DNA of 36,713 bases, taken from contig SFNX01000016.1 of NCBI GenBank assembly GCA_004552595.1, forward strand, positions 1 to 36,713. The letters are read 5' to 3'. The notes under the pieces were generated by a model that saw only the letters and a list, made by a program, of their open reading frames with translations, had not been told where the DNA came from and searched no databases. Both the position numbers and the translations under genes were made by a program. This document shows positions 17,386 to 24,639 of the stretch, piece after piece (the first letter of the stretch is position 1; every line of letters begins with the position of its first letter). The stretch comes from Lachnospiraceae bacterium (GTDB taxonomy: Bacteria; Bacillota; Clostridia; Lachnospirales; Lachnospiraceae).

Positions 17386-19482
17386 TTATTTCTTAGAAAG
17401 CTCTAACATAATCTTATTGGATCTTGCCACGAACTTTGTCATTTCTTCCGGTGACAATGGCTTATTGGCAATTAATGCAAGGTCATAAAGCTGCTCTGCA
17501 AACATTTTAGCGTTGGCAGAATCCATATGCTCTGAAATGTACTTAACGAGCTCATTCTGAGAGTTAAGAACAAGTGTAACACCCTCGCTGCCAAACATTC
17601 CCATATCCATTCCGGGCATTGAATACATCTTCATCATATCCTGCATACGGCGGCTTTCTTCCGAAACCGTAATCATTGAAGATGTGTCTTTATTTTTAAG
17701 CTTTTCAACCTTTACAGTAAGCTTATCATTTTTAAGAACTTTTCTAAAGAGTTTTTCGAGCTCGCCCTGAAGTTCTTCCATTGCTTTCTGGTCTTTCTTA
17801 GATACCTTTGACTTGAAAGCATCTGTTAAGTCCGCATCAATTCTTGCGAATTTGATATCCTCGTTCTTGGATTCAAGCTGCTGTACAAAAGGCTGGTCGA
17901 TGTTGTGGGTAAGAATTACCGCATCCATCTTCTGCTTCTTAAACATATTGATGTACTGGCTCTGCTGCTGTTCATCAGTAACATAGTAAATAACCTTACG
18001 TGGTTCTTTTTCGCCGTCTTCTGCATCATTGACCGGATCAGTCTCAACCGCATTGCCGTTTTCATCGACAACCTCTGCTTCAACCTTTTCGCCATTTTCA
18101 TCTGTTGCATTCTCATCTGTATCGATTGGCTTAACCTCAAGGCACTCAGGAAGTGTTAAGTACTTACCGTCAAGATTCTTAAATAAGATGTAATCTGTCA
18201 TCTTCTCGCAGAATTTGTCGTCCTTTAAGCAGCCGAACTTGATGAATGGTGAGATGTCATCCCAGTATTTTTCGTATTCTTCTTTTTCAGTCTTACACAT
18301 TCCGGCAAGCTTGTCGGCAACCTTCTTGGAAATGTAATCTGAGATTTTCTTGACAAATCCATCATTCTGGAGTGCCGAACGTGATACGTTAAGCGGTAAG
18401 TCCGGACAGTCGATAACGCCCTTAAGGAGCATTAAGAACTCAGGAATTACTTCCTTGATGTTGTCTGCTACGAATACCTGATTGTTGTAAAGCTTGATTA
18501 CGCCCTCGATTGACTCATATTCCATGTTAATCTTAGGGAAGTAAAGAATACCCTTTAAGTTAAACGGATAGTCCATGTTAAGGTGAATCCAGAAAAGTGG
18601 CTCCTTGTAATCCATAAATACTTTTCTGTAGAAATCAAGGTACTCTTCCTTAGTACAGTCATTAGGATGCTTGCACCAAAGCGGCTGTGTTTCGTTAAGT
18701 GCAACCGGTCTCTTTAAAATTTTAAGCTTATCCTTGGCAGGTGTGATTTCCTTACCGTCATTGTCAAGCTTGGCATCCTCGTGGATTTCTTCAATTACTA
18801 CATCCTTATCTGTCTTATCTTCTACATTTATTGTCTCATACTCAGGCTCAGCACCATCCTTCTCAAGATAGATGTTAACCGGCATAAATGAGCAGTACTT
18901 CTTGATTACTTCTCTTATACGGTACTCATTTGCAAATTCAAGTGAGTCTTCATTTAAGAAAAGTGTAATCTCAGTTCCGACTTCCTTTTTATCGCCCTCA
19001 TCCATTGAGTATTCAGTTCCGCCATCACATTCCCAGTGAACAGGCTTTGCGTCCTTCTTATAAGACAAAGAGTCGATGTGTACTTCATCTGCAACCATAA
19101 AAGCTGAATAGAAACCAAGTCCAAAGTGTCCGATGATCTGATCGTCGTTTGTCTTATCCTTATACTTCTCTAAGAAATCCGTTGCACCTGAAAATGCAAT
19201 CTGTGTGATGTACTCTTCAACTTCATCTGCATCCATTCCAAGACCTGTATCGATGAATTTAAGTGTCTTCTTCTCAGGACTTGCAATTACTCTAATTTTG
19301 TTTTCAAAACCATCAGGATATGAGTATTCGCCCATCATATCAAGCTTTTTAAGCTTTGTGACAGCATCACATCCGTTAGAAATAAGTTCTCTTACAAAAA
19401 TGTCGTGGTCAGAGTAGAGCCACTTTTTAATGACCGGGAAAATATTCTCGGAATTAATTGAAAGACTTCCTTTTTTAGCCAT
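17386..19482 (-). CDS. htpG: Chaperone HtpG (bacterial Hsp90)
   Basis: An ATP-dependent dimeric cytosolic chaperone. The GHKL ATPase motifs are clear: RELISNGCDA (Glu 32, Asn 36, Asp 39), FIDTGLGM (Asp 78) and GHFGLGFYSAF (118-128). The middle domain includes PLNVSRSALQND near 363-374, with the catalytic-loop arginine. Length is 698 residues against 624 in E. coli; the excess includes a charged linker (about 208-252) and an acidic insert (about 453-495). The frame is open to GTG 19500, but that GTGGAGG is the ribosome site for ATG 19482, which I choose. A sigma-A-type promoter lies 119-147 bp upstream of the start codon, with a perfect CIRCE behind it, so HrcA control is likely. The receiver-like gene follows after four bases. 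Confidence 0.95.
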   Translation of the reverse strand: MAKKGSLSINSENIFPVIKKWLYSDHDIFVRELISNGCDAVTKLKKLDMMGEYSYPDGFENKIRVIASPEKKTLKFIDTGLGMDADEVEEYITQIAFSGATDFLEKYKDKTNDDQIIGHFGLGFYSAFMVADEVHIDSLSYKKDAKPVHWECDGGTEYSMDEGDKKEVGTEITLFLNEDSLEFANEYRIREVIKKYCSFMPVNIYLEKDGAEPEYETINVEDKTDKDVVIEEIHEDAKLDNDGKEITPAKDKLKILKRPVALNETQPLWCKHPNDCTKEEYLDFYRKVFMDYKEPLFWIHLNMDYPFNLKGILYFPKINMEYESIEGVIKLYNNQVFVADNIKEVIPEFLMLLKGVIDCPDLPLNVSRSALQNDGFVKKISDYISKKVADKLAGMCKTEKEEYEKYWDDISPFIKFGCLKDDKFCEKMTDYILFKNLDGKYLTLPECLEVKPIDTDENATDENGEKVEAEVVDENGNAVETDPVNDAEDGEKEPRKVIYYVTDEQQQSQYINMFKKQKMDAVILTHNIDQPFVQQLESKNEDIKFARIDADLTDAFKSKVSKKDQKAMEELQGELEKLFRKVLKNDKLTVKVEKLKNKDTSSMITVSEESRRMQDMMKMYSMPGMDMGMFGSEGVTLVLNSQNELVKYISEHMDSANAKMFAEQLYDLALIANKPLSPEEMTKFVARSNKIMLELSKK

Positions 19483-19512
19483 AATTATTACTACCTCCAC
19501 TACAATATATAA

Positions 19513-19583
19513 TTGTCACTACTATATATGTGTCGCTTTGCCTAGGATTAAAGTGACAAGTAATAGGAACTAAGAATGTTCCT
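19513..19583 (-). other. Structured leader of htpG
   Basis: Two inverted repeats lie in the predicted 5' untranslated region: TTGTCACT (19552-19559, minus reading) with AGTGACAA (19513-19520), separated by 31 bases; and AGGAAC with GTTCCT (19565-19570 and 19578-19583). They could form stem-loops upstream of the ribosome site. The ribosome site itself is not obviously paired. Confidence 0.35.
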
Positions 19584-19600
19584 TAATCAACATGTATAAC

Positions 19601-19629
19601 ATTGTAAATCGGTATGAGCTTAAAGTCAA
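19601..19629 (-). promoter_or_regulatory. Sigma-A-type promoter for htpG
   Basis: Reading the minus strand, TTGACT (19624-19629) and TACAAT (19601-19606) are 17 bp apart. The predicted start is near 19594, giving a leader of about 112 bases. CIRCE ends seven bases upstream of the -35. Confidence 0.75.
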
Positions 19630-19636
19630 TAAAAAA

Positions 19637-19663
19637 TTAGCACTCATTTAAAATGAGTGCTAA
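19637..19663. promoter_or_regulatory. CIRCE element (HrcA operator), also terminator-shaped
   Basis: TTAGCACTC and GAGTGCTAA with exactly nine bases between them match the CIRCE consensus perfectly. The inner bases extend the palindrome to 13 bp on each side of one central base. On the minus strand it is followed by six T residues, and it begins 23 bp after the stop of the gene at 19687, so it could also act as that gene's intrinsic terminator. Confidence 0.95.
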
Positions 19664-19686
19664 TAATTGTTCGATTAGTGTTAATA

Positions 19687-20136
19687 TTATTCCTGTTCTT
19701 CCTGTGCAGCTTCTGTATCAGGTGTCTTGGAATCAACATCTGCCGCGATTTCCTCATCAAACTCTTCGAAAGCGAATTCCTCAGCCTTTTCCTTAGCCTC
19801 TGAATCTACTACTCCGACTCCGTCCTTAGCTTCTTTAGCCTTCTCTTTAATCTTCTCGGCAGCTTCTGAAACAGTCTTCACAAGTACATCCTTTGCATTA
19901 TTTGCACCTTCCTTTAAAGATACATACTCGCGGCTGCTCATAATTGCTTCTTTTTTCTCTCTGAAGAAATCAGCTACGGAATCCTGCGCTGTAGTACCTG
20001 TTCCCGAAATTCCATCGTCGGTTCCATCATCCTTCTTAGCTGCGTCAATCTGAGATTTATTAAGATAATAATATACGCCTGCGCCTGTAGCTGCAGCAAT
20101 TGCTGTTACTGTCAATAATTTACCAAACTTACCCAT
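19687..20136 (-). CDS. Small membrane-anchored, charged helical protein
   Basis: I do not recognise the family. The 149-residue protein opens with a short hydrophobic segment rich in Ala and Thr (about residues 5-25, ending YYYLNK), probably a membrane anchor. A Gly/Asp/Thr-rich linker and amphipathic, Lys/Ala/Glu-rich helices (about 55-115) follow, resembling YtxH-like or apolipoprotein-like repeats. The tail is strongly acidic (EEFDEEIAADVD and later). The start has AGGAGG five bases upstream. A promoter is visible at 20167-20195. It lies upstream of htpG and is separated from it by the CIRCE/terminator, so it is probably a single-gene unit. Confidence 0.75.
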   Translation of the reverse strand: MGKFGKLLTVTAIAAATGAGVYYYLNKSQIDAAKKDDGTDDGISGTGTTAQDSVADFFREKKEAIMSSREYVSLKEGANNAKDVLVKTVSEAAEKIKEKAKEAKDGVGVVDSEAKEKAEEFAFEEFDEEIAADVDSKTPDTEAAQEEQE

Positions 20137-20166
20137 ATCTACCTCCTATTAATAAAGATAAATTAT

Positions 20167-20195
20167 ATTCTAGTTTGTTTTGCCCGAAATTGCAA
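20167..20195 (-). promoter_or_regulatory. Sigma-A-type promoter for the membrane-anchored protein
   Basis: Reading the minus strand, TTGCAA (20190-20195) and TAGAAT (20167-20172) are 17 bp apart, giving a short leader before the start at 20136. Confidence 0.6.
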
Positions 20196-20203
20196 TATTT
20201 ACT

Positions 20204-20264
20204 CCGCCGGTCATCTCGGGCTACAATTTACCCTACAATTTACCCAATTTGCCCGCCGGCCATC
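20204..20264. repeat. GC-rich and tandem repeats between divergent promoters
   Basis: CCGCCGGTCATC (20204-20215) recurs as CCGCCGGCCATC (20253-20264). Between them CTACAATTTACC is perfectly duplicated in tandem (20221-20232 and 20233-20244). The block lies between the two divergent promoters and is GC-richer than its flanks. Confidence 0.7.
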
Positions 20265-20272
20265 ACGCAATA

Positions 20273-20312
20273 TGACAAATGCAAAATATAGTTGACAAAC
20301 GTAAAAAATAGT
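20273..20312 (+). repeat. Two 20-bp direct repeats overlapping the XRE operon promoter
   Basis: 20273-20292 and 20293-20312 match at 17 of 20 positions, both starting TGACAAA and ending ATAGT. The second copy overlaps the -35 and fills the spacer, the expected place for a repressor site. Confidence 0.6.
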
Positions 20313-20318
20313 TATAAT
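20292..20318 (+). promoter_or_regulatory. Promoter for the XRE-DUF6773-YccF operon
   Basis: TTGACA (20292-20297) and TATAAT (20313-20318) are both perfect consensus hexamers but only 15 bp apart; TAATAT at 20315-20320 would give 17. Confidence 0.7.
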
Positions 20319-20338
20319 ATGTTATCAAAAATTAATAA

Positions 20339-20370
20339 GCATTAACCGGCCGCATTAACCGGCTGGTTAA
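20339..20370. repeat. GCATTAACCGGC repeats in the XRE gene leader
   Basis: GCATTAACCGGC occurs at 20339-20350 and 20352-20363. The second copy runs into GGTTAA, so TTAACC-GGCT-GGTTAA is also an inverted repeat. It lies between the promoter and the start codon and is a candidate operator or leader structure. Confidence 0.6.
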
Positions 20371-20387
20371 CAAAGCGAGGATACACT

Positions 20388-20603
20388 ATGAGAAATTTGA
20401 AATTAAAATTCAGGAGGATCGAGCTTGAGATGTCTCAAAGTGAGCTTGCCAATAAAGCAGGTGTCACAAGACAAACAATCGGTCTTATTGAATCGGGTGA
20501 TTTCAACCCGTCAATCAAGTTGTGCATTGCAATTTGCAAGGCACTTGACTGTAAATTAGATGATTTATTCTGGGAGGAAGAAAACGATGAGAAAAATAAT
20601 TGA
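20388..20603 (+). CDS. XRE-family small transcriptional regulator
   Basis: A 71-residue, single-domain helix-turn-helix protein of the HTH_3/YgzD type. The helix-turn-helix is clear: MSQSELANKAGVTRQTIGLIESG, then NPSIKLCIAICKALDCKLDDLFW, the usual end of these small regulators. The ribosome site GCGAGG lies seven bases upstream of ATG. Its 3' end overlaps the next gene by 17 bases. Such regulators commonly repress their own operon; the repeats at 20273-20312 and 20339-20370 are candidate sites. Confidence 0.93.
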   Translation: MRNLKLKFRRIELEMSQSELANKAGVTRQTIGLIESGDFNPSIKLCIAICKALDCKLDDLFWEEENDEKNN

Positions 20604-21078
20604 TTTTTTGTTTAAAAATAAGAATTCAAACCTTGATGAACATCAGGAGCAGGTAATGTTAAAAATTGAGCACAACGGCTGCTGGTTCGCATTTTGGGGA
20701 CTTTTTATTGCAATGACAATCGAGTCGCTTATTTATGGATTTGGCGAAATCAGAATACTGGCCGGTGAGTGGATTATATTTATGTGCCTTGCACTGTATT
20801 TAACCGTTGCAAGCATTAAGAACGGAATCTGGGACAGAAAATTTAAAGCCAACACTACTACCAATTTAATCTTTTCACTTATGGCCGGCGGATTTGTAGT
20901 CGTTTTTGAATTTTTTGTAATTTATAAAAGATATAGCGATTACCTGCTTGGCTCATTTGCAGCCGGCATTTTCACCGGGATATTTACTTTCATTCTTACA
21001 TTTGTTATGCTTGAAGTGTGTACAAAATTGTACAAAAAGAAACGTAAACAGCTTGAACAAGAGGATGAAACAGAATGA
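20587..21078 (+). CDS. DUF6773-like membrane protein
   Basis: A 163-residue membrane protein of unknown function. An N-terminal segment ending DEHQEQVMLKIEHNGCW matches the pattern I recall for DUF6773 proteins, which often accompany small XRE regulators. Four hydrophobic segments follow (about residues 37-55, 60-80, 97-117 and 122-147), then a basic and acidic tail. An in-frame ATG lies at 20560, but GGGAGG is nine bases before ATG 20587, so I start there. It overlaps the XRE gene at its start and the YccF gene by four bases at its end, so the three are translationally coupled. Confidence 0.8.
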   Translation: MRKIIDFLFKNKNSNLDEHQEQVMLKIEHNGCWFAFWGLFIAMTIESLIYGFGEIRILAGEWIIFMCLALYLTVASIKNGIWDRKFKANTTTNLIFSLMAGGFVVVFEFFVIYKRYSDYLLGSFAAGIFTGIFTFILTFVMLEVCTKLYKKKRKQLEQEDETE

Positions 21079-21434
21079 CAATATTAGGAAATATTTTATG
21101 GTTTATTTTTGGCGGATTTGTATCCGGGATTATATGGGTTCTATATGGAATTCTTTGGTCAATTACAATTGTTGGCATACCTATCGGAGCACAGTGCTTT
21201 AAGTTCGCAGGACTTGCATTCTTCCCATTCGGTAAGGAAGTAAGCTACGGTGGTGGCACAGTAAGCCTTATTGCCAACATCATCTGGCTTATTGTTACGG
21301 GAATCCCGATGGCAATCGGTAACGCGATATGGGGATGTATCCTTTGCATTACAATAATCGGTATTCCTTTCGGTAAGCAGTTTTTCAAGATTGCAAAGCT
21401 CTCGCTTATGCCTTTCGGAGCTACAATCTCATAA
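21075..21434 (+). CDS. YccF-family inner membrane protein
   Basis: A 119-residue membrane protein with the duplicated YccF domain: ILWSITIVGIPIGAQCFK with FFPFGKEV, then CILCITIIGIPFGKQFFK with LMPFGATI. Function of the family is unknown. The start overlaps the preceding stop as ATGA. A strong bidirectional terminator follows the stop. Confidence 0.92.
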   Translation: MTILGNILWFIFGGFVSGIIWVLYGILWSITIVGIPIGAQCFKFAGLAFFPFGKEVSYGGGTVSLIANIIWLIVTGIPMAIGNAIWGCILCITIIGIPFGKQFFKIAKLSLMPFGATIS

Positions 21435-21444
21435 CTTAAACATT

Positions 21445-21483
21445 AAAAAATTCTGCATATACGATTGTATATGCAGAATTTTT
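21445..21483. terminator. Bidirectional rho-independent terminator
   Basis: A run of A, the stem ATTCTGCATATAC pairing with GTATATGCAGAAT around GATT, and a run of T. It serves the convergent yccF and lacI-type genes. Confidence 0.9.
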
Positions 21484-21491
21484 ATGAAAAT

Positions 21492-22502
21492 CTATGCCTC
21501 TGCGACAGAACTTCCTTCGAAAACCTTTCCCGGAACTATTACCATTTCGATGAGTGTCGTCTCCGGCTTTTCTATCTGGCTGATAAGTTTCTTAGCTGCC
21601 TGTTCACCGATTCTCTTCGTATCCTGAACAATTGTTGTAATCTGCGGTCTGAAGCACTTTGCAAGTGCGATTCCGTCATACCCTGCAACCGATATATCTT
21701 CAGGTATCTTAAGTCCTTTTTCATAAATTGCATTAATTCCACCAAATGATGAGAAATCATCAGGGTATAAAATGCAGGTCGGTGGGTCCTTAAGATTTAG
21801 AAGTTCAAGAGTTTCCTTGTAAGCACCCTCAACATCTCTAAAGCTTGATGCTTTAATATACTCTTTTGGTACGGTTATCCCAAGTTCTTCGCATGTCTTA
21901 CGGAATGAAGTTAGTCTTCCGCGGGTTACTATTGTCCCTTCTCCGTGGATGTATGCGATTTTTCTGTGTCCCTTGCTGTATACGTATTTAACAAGGTCTC
22001 TCATACCGCTGTTATTATCTGAAATTACATTTATCTTTTCATTGAACACATAGTCAATTGTAACTACCGGGATGTCGCTCTTCATAAGTTCAACAACTTC
22101 GGGATCATTATAATCAACACATGCGATTACAATTCCGTCAAAACCTCTTGACCTTGCCTGTTCAAGGTATGTGTATCTGTTTTCACTTTCCTTGCAGCAG
22201 TTGATAAAAGTCATATTATAGCCTTTAAGCTCTGCTGTATTTTTAAAGCTGTCAAGAACATGGTTAAAATAGTCGTGCGTAAGGCCGCTATGTCCTTCGT
22301 CGACAAAGAGAACTCCCAAGTTATGAGTTTTGTTGGTCTTAAGTTCCTTAGCAGCGGCATTTGGAGCATAACCCATTTCCTTAGCAAGCTTACGTATTTC
22401 TTCTTTTGTTTTCGCACCGATATCTTTCTGGTTATTCAGTGCCTTTGATACCGTAGCAACAGAAACGCCGTAACGTTCTGCGATGTCTCTAATTGTTACC
22501 AT
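21492..22502 (-). CDS. LacI-family transcriptional regulator, orphan
   Basis: A 336-residue regulator. The N-terminal helix-turn-helix reads VTIRDIAERYGVSVATVSKAL, with the hinge region GYAPNAAAKELK. The periplasmic-binding-protein-like effector domain follows, with NLGVLFVDE, GFDGIVIACVDY and ISVAGYDGIALAKCFRPQ. The ligand is not predictable. There is no sugar transport or catabolic gene next to it: neighbours are yccF (convergent) and a PrsA-like lipoprotein gene. AAGG lies about 11 bases before ATG 22502. Its own promoter overlaps a 17-bp palindrome typical of LacI-family operators, implying autoregulation. It may act as a global rather than a pathway regulator; that is inference. Confidence 0.92.
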   Translation of the reverse strand: MVTIRDIAERYGVSVATVSKALNNQKDIGAKTKEEIRKLAKEMGYAPNAAAKELKTNKTHNLGVLFVDEGHSGLTHDYFNHVLDSFKNTAELKGYNMTFINCCKESENRYTYLEQARSRGFDGIVIACVDYNDPEVVELMKSDIPVVTIDYVFNEKINVISDNNSGMRDLVKYVYSKGHRKIAYIHGEGTIVTRGRLTSFRKTCEELGITVPKEYIKASSFRDVEGAYKETLELLNLKDPPTCILYPDDFSSFGGINAIYEKGLKIPEDISVAGYDGIALAKCFRPQITTIVQDTKRIGEQAAKKLISQIEKPETTLIEMVIVPGKVFEGSSVAEA

Positions 22503-22530
22503 GTTAAAATCTGCCTTATAATAAAACTAA

Positions 22531-22567
22531 TAATGCGAAAACGTTTAACGTAAACGTTTTCGCATTA
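22531..22567. promoter_or_regulatory. Long palindromic LacI-type operator
   Basis: Perfect 17-bp arms (22531-22547 and 22551-22567) flank a three-base centre, ACG. Each arm contains AAACGTTT, the CG-centred core typical of LacI-family sites, so two sites 13 bp apart may be merged. The predicted transcription start of the regulator gene falls inside it. Confidence 0.8.
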
Positions 22568-22568
22568 C

Positions 22569-22598
22569 AATATACCATAAAATATTGTGTATTTTCAA
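22569..22598 (-). promoter_or_regulatory. Promoter of the LacI-type gene
   Basis: Reading the minus strand, TTGAAA (22593-22598) and TATATT (22569-22574) are 18 bp apart, directly upstream of the palindrome. Confidence 0.6.
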
Positions 22599-22725
22599 CT
22601 AAAATGTTTTACTTTCCACAAAAAATGTGTGCAATATTTAAACCTGAATTTTGTGCAATTTTCTGCAGACCGTGGTATCTTATACCCCTTTAAATATCAG
22701 CCTGCTGACCCCTTGAATTCACACC

Positions 22726-23778
22726 TCACTTAAAATACTTATCATACACATCAAAAAACGTCGTTGTACTTACTCCTTCACTTCTTTCATAACTGATGGA
22801 ATTCCATAAATCCATATTTATGCTTGAGGTGAGCGTCTTAATATAATTATCATATGTTTCAACGAATGCCTCTTCTTTTCGCTTACTTACAATTAACTGC
22901 TTGTTTATATCAGTCTGCTCTTCATCGAAATTGCTGATTACCTTAATAATGTGATAACCGTATTCCGATTCGATAACATCGCTGACTTCTCCCTCATCAA
23001 GATTAAATGCAGCGTCTTCTATTACCTTAGGCATTACACCTCTTGCAAAACTGTATGATGATTTCTCATCTTCATTATAGTCAGCCTCCAGTATTTCAAA
23101 TTCCTCGCCGGCCTTGATTTTTCCAAGAATTTCATAAGCCCTTTTCATTGCGTCTGCCTTCATCTGCTGGCTGTACTGTATTTTGTTGCCGTTTTCATCA
23201 ATATTATATGTCTTAATCAGTATCGACCTGATAGTAACCGTTCTTGCCTCGTCATCGCTTATTTCCGGATTGACTCCTTTAGTCACTTCCTCATAAACCT
23301 TATTGGCAACAGCAAATTCCGCATACATATTATATAACAGTTCTTCACTTACGTTAAACAGCTGCTTTTCTTCATTACTTAACGAGGAAAAGTACTCATT
23401 TGCCGCCATACTGATGTTTTTCTTCTCCTCATCATTAAGGTTCACCCCTATTTCTTTTGCATAAAGGTTCATCGCCTTAATCTGTGATATCCTTGCTAAA
23501 ATCGTCTCCTTATATCGGCTTTCCACATCCTTACCATCGTATGGGACCTTCCAGATTTTCTCGCCAAACACCTCATCATATATGTTCTCGGTATTAACAA
23601 GATATATCATGATTTCTGACTTTGTGCATGAAATGTCTTCAATTTTAAATACGACATCCTCTTCAAATCCGGTTGTGAAAACAATTTTCGTTTTGTCTTT
23701 ATCACATCCTGAAAGGAGAAAAACTTCCAGTAATAATATTACCGGAAGCCATAAAAGTCGCTTTATTCTAGTTTTCAT
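22726..23778 (-). CDS. PrsA-like lipoprotein, parvulin-type peptidyl-prolyl isomerase
   Basis: An extracytoplasmic folding factor anchored to the outer face of the membrane. The 350-residue protein begins with a lipoprotein signal (basic start, hydrophobic core, LLSGC with Cys 25). A helical chaperone-like region follows. Residues about 180-290 match a parvulin domain: VTIRSILIKT, AGEEFEILEADYNEDE, GVMPKVIEDAAFNLDEGEVSDV and ESEYGYHIIKVI. The opening strand has IRSILIK where active parvulins usually have a His, so isomerase activity is uncertain and the chaperone role may dominate. Its start overlaps the end of the DUF2225 gene by 11 bases. Confidence 0.82.
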   Translation of the reverse strand: MKTRIKRLLWLPVILLLEVFLLSGCDKDKTKIVFTTGFEEDVVFKIEDISCTKSEIMIYLVNTENIYDEVFGEKIWKVPYDGKDVESRYKETILARISQIKAMNLYAKEIGVNLNDEEKKNISMAANEYFSSLSNEEKQLFNVSEELLYNMYAEFAVANKVYEEVTKGVNPEISDDEARTVTIRSILIKTYNIDENGNKIQYSQQMKADAMKRAYEILGKIKAGEEFEILEADYNEDEKSSYSFARGVMPKVIEDAAFNLDEGEVSDVIESEYGYHIIKVISNFDEEQTDINKQLIVSKRKEEAFVETYDNYIKTLTSSINMDLWNSISYERSEGVSTTTFFDVYDKYFK

Positions 23779-24616
23779 TCTTTTTTCTTTCTAAAATTTC
23801 AGCTTTAATATCAAGTGCATTATTCTTAATTCGTGTGCTTGCATTTCTTGACTGAAGAACATTTACAATAAATCTTGCGGATTCATCAAGTCTGTTAAGT
23901 TTAAGGCAAAGAACCGAAAGAAGATAATCAAGAGTAATCTGGTCCATGCCGGCTATAGGCATTGATTCGGTTGCTCTGGCAGAGATAAAGCCTTCCAAAG
24001 CGTTTAAGATAAGCTCTTCTTCATTAAGCTTAAGTTCTTCCATCTTTTCATCATAGTCATCAGCAGCTCTGTCATAATTCTCCATATAGCCTCTGACAGT
24101 CCACGCCATTTTAAGGCATGTATACGCTTTCTCTGAGTCTTTTGCCTTCTTAACTATGCTGTTAGCAAGTGAAAGCTTATATCTTTCAAGTGCTTCATCA
24201 TATGTAACTATTGTATGTCTTGAAAACCTGGTAAAGGTTTTAGAAATATTTTCCTTTATAAGCTTTGCCTGTGGTGCAGCAATTCCCGTGAAGTATTTAT
24301 CAAGCGCGCTGTATCCGCAGTGCGGACACGAAGTAACCTCATATTTATTAACATCAATACCCTGATATACATTTCGTAAATCTCTGTCCTGCTTAATAAG
24401 TCTTGCTCTTGATGACTTGACCTTGCTTTCCTTGAATGCCTTATAGCATACCGGACATTCATAAGATTTTTCGAAAATGAAATCCTTTTCACTAATCTCC
24501 TTTTTCTGAGTTGACTCAGCGGAATCTTTTTTTACTTTCTTTTCTTCCTTTGCGTAAAGGTCAGCCCCCTCAAGTTTTCCAAGTCCCATGCTCGCCAATC
24601 CGTCTAAGATGCCCAT
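23768..24616 (-). CDS. DUF2225-family zinc-binding protein
   Basis: A 282-residue protein of unknown function. A glycine-rich start (MGILDGLASMGLGKL) and a charged linker precede a metal-binding region with CPVC (Cys 54, 57) and CPHCGY (Cys 97, 100), spaced as in DUF2225. The C-terminal 170 residues are helical and TPR-like, with ATESMPIAGMDQITLDYLLSV near 215. AGGAG lies eight bases before the start. It sits 23 bp after glnS and overlaps the PrsA-like gene, so the three form a likely operon. Confidence 0.83.
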   Translation of the reverse strand: MGILDGLASMGLGKLEGADLYAKEEKKVKKDSAESTQKKEISEKDFIFEKSYECPVCYKAFKESKVKSSRARLIKQDRDLRNVYQGIDVNKYEVTSCPHCGYSALDKYFTGIAAPQAKLIKENISKTFTRFSRHTIVTYDEALERYKLSLANSIVKKAKDSEKAYTCLKMAWTVRGYMENYDRAADDYDEKMEELKLNEEELILNALEGFISARATESMPIAGMDQITLDYLLSVLCLKLNRLDESARFIVNVLQSRNASTRIKNNALDIKAEILERKKNEN

Positions 24617-24639
24617 ATTTTTCTCCTAATTTTAACTCA

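Noticed and set aside
19483..19500. GTG start for htpG six codons upstream
   Set aside because: The GTGGAGG sequence is the ribosome-binding site for ATG 19482, and HtpG proteins begin at that methionine.
20948..21202. Plus-strand 84-codon frame inside the DUF6773/yccF genes
   Set aside because: It is out of frame with two recognised, overlapping membrane-protein genes and shows no family features.
22531..22567. Terminator for the PrsA-like gene
   Set aside because: The palindrome lacks a T-run on the minus strand and lies about 160 bp beyond the stop; its CG-centred cores and position at the regulator's start site fit an operator better.
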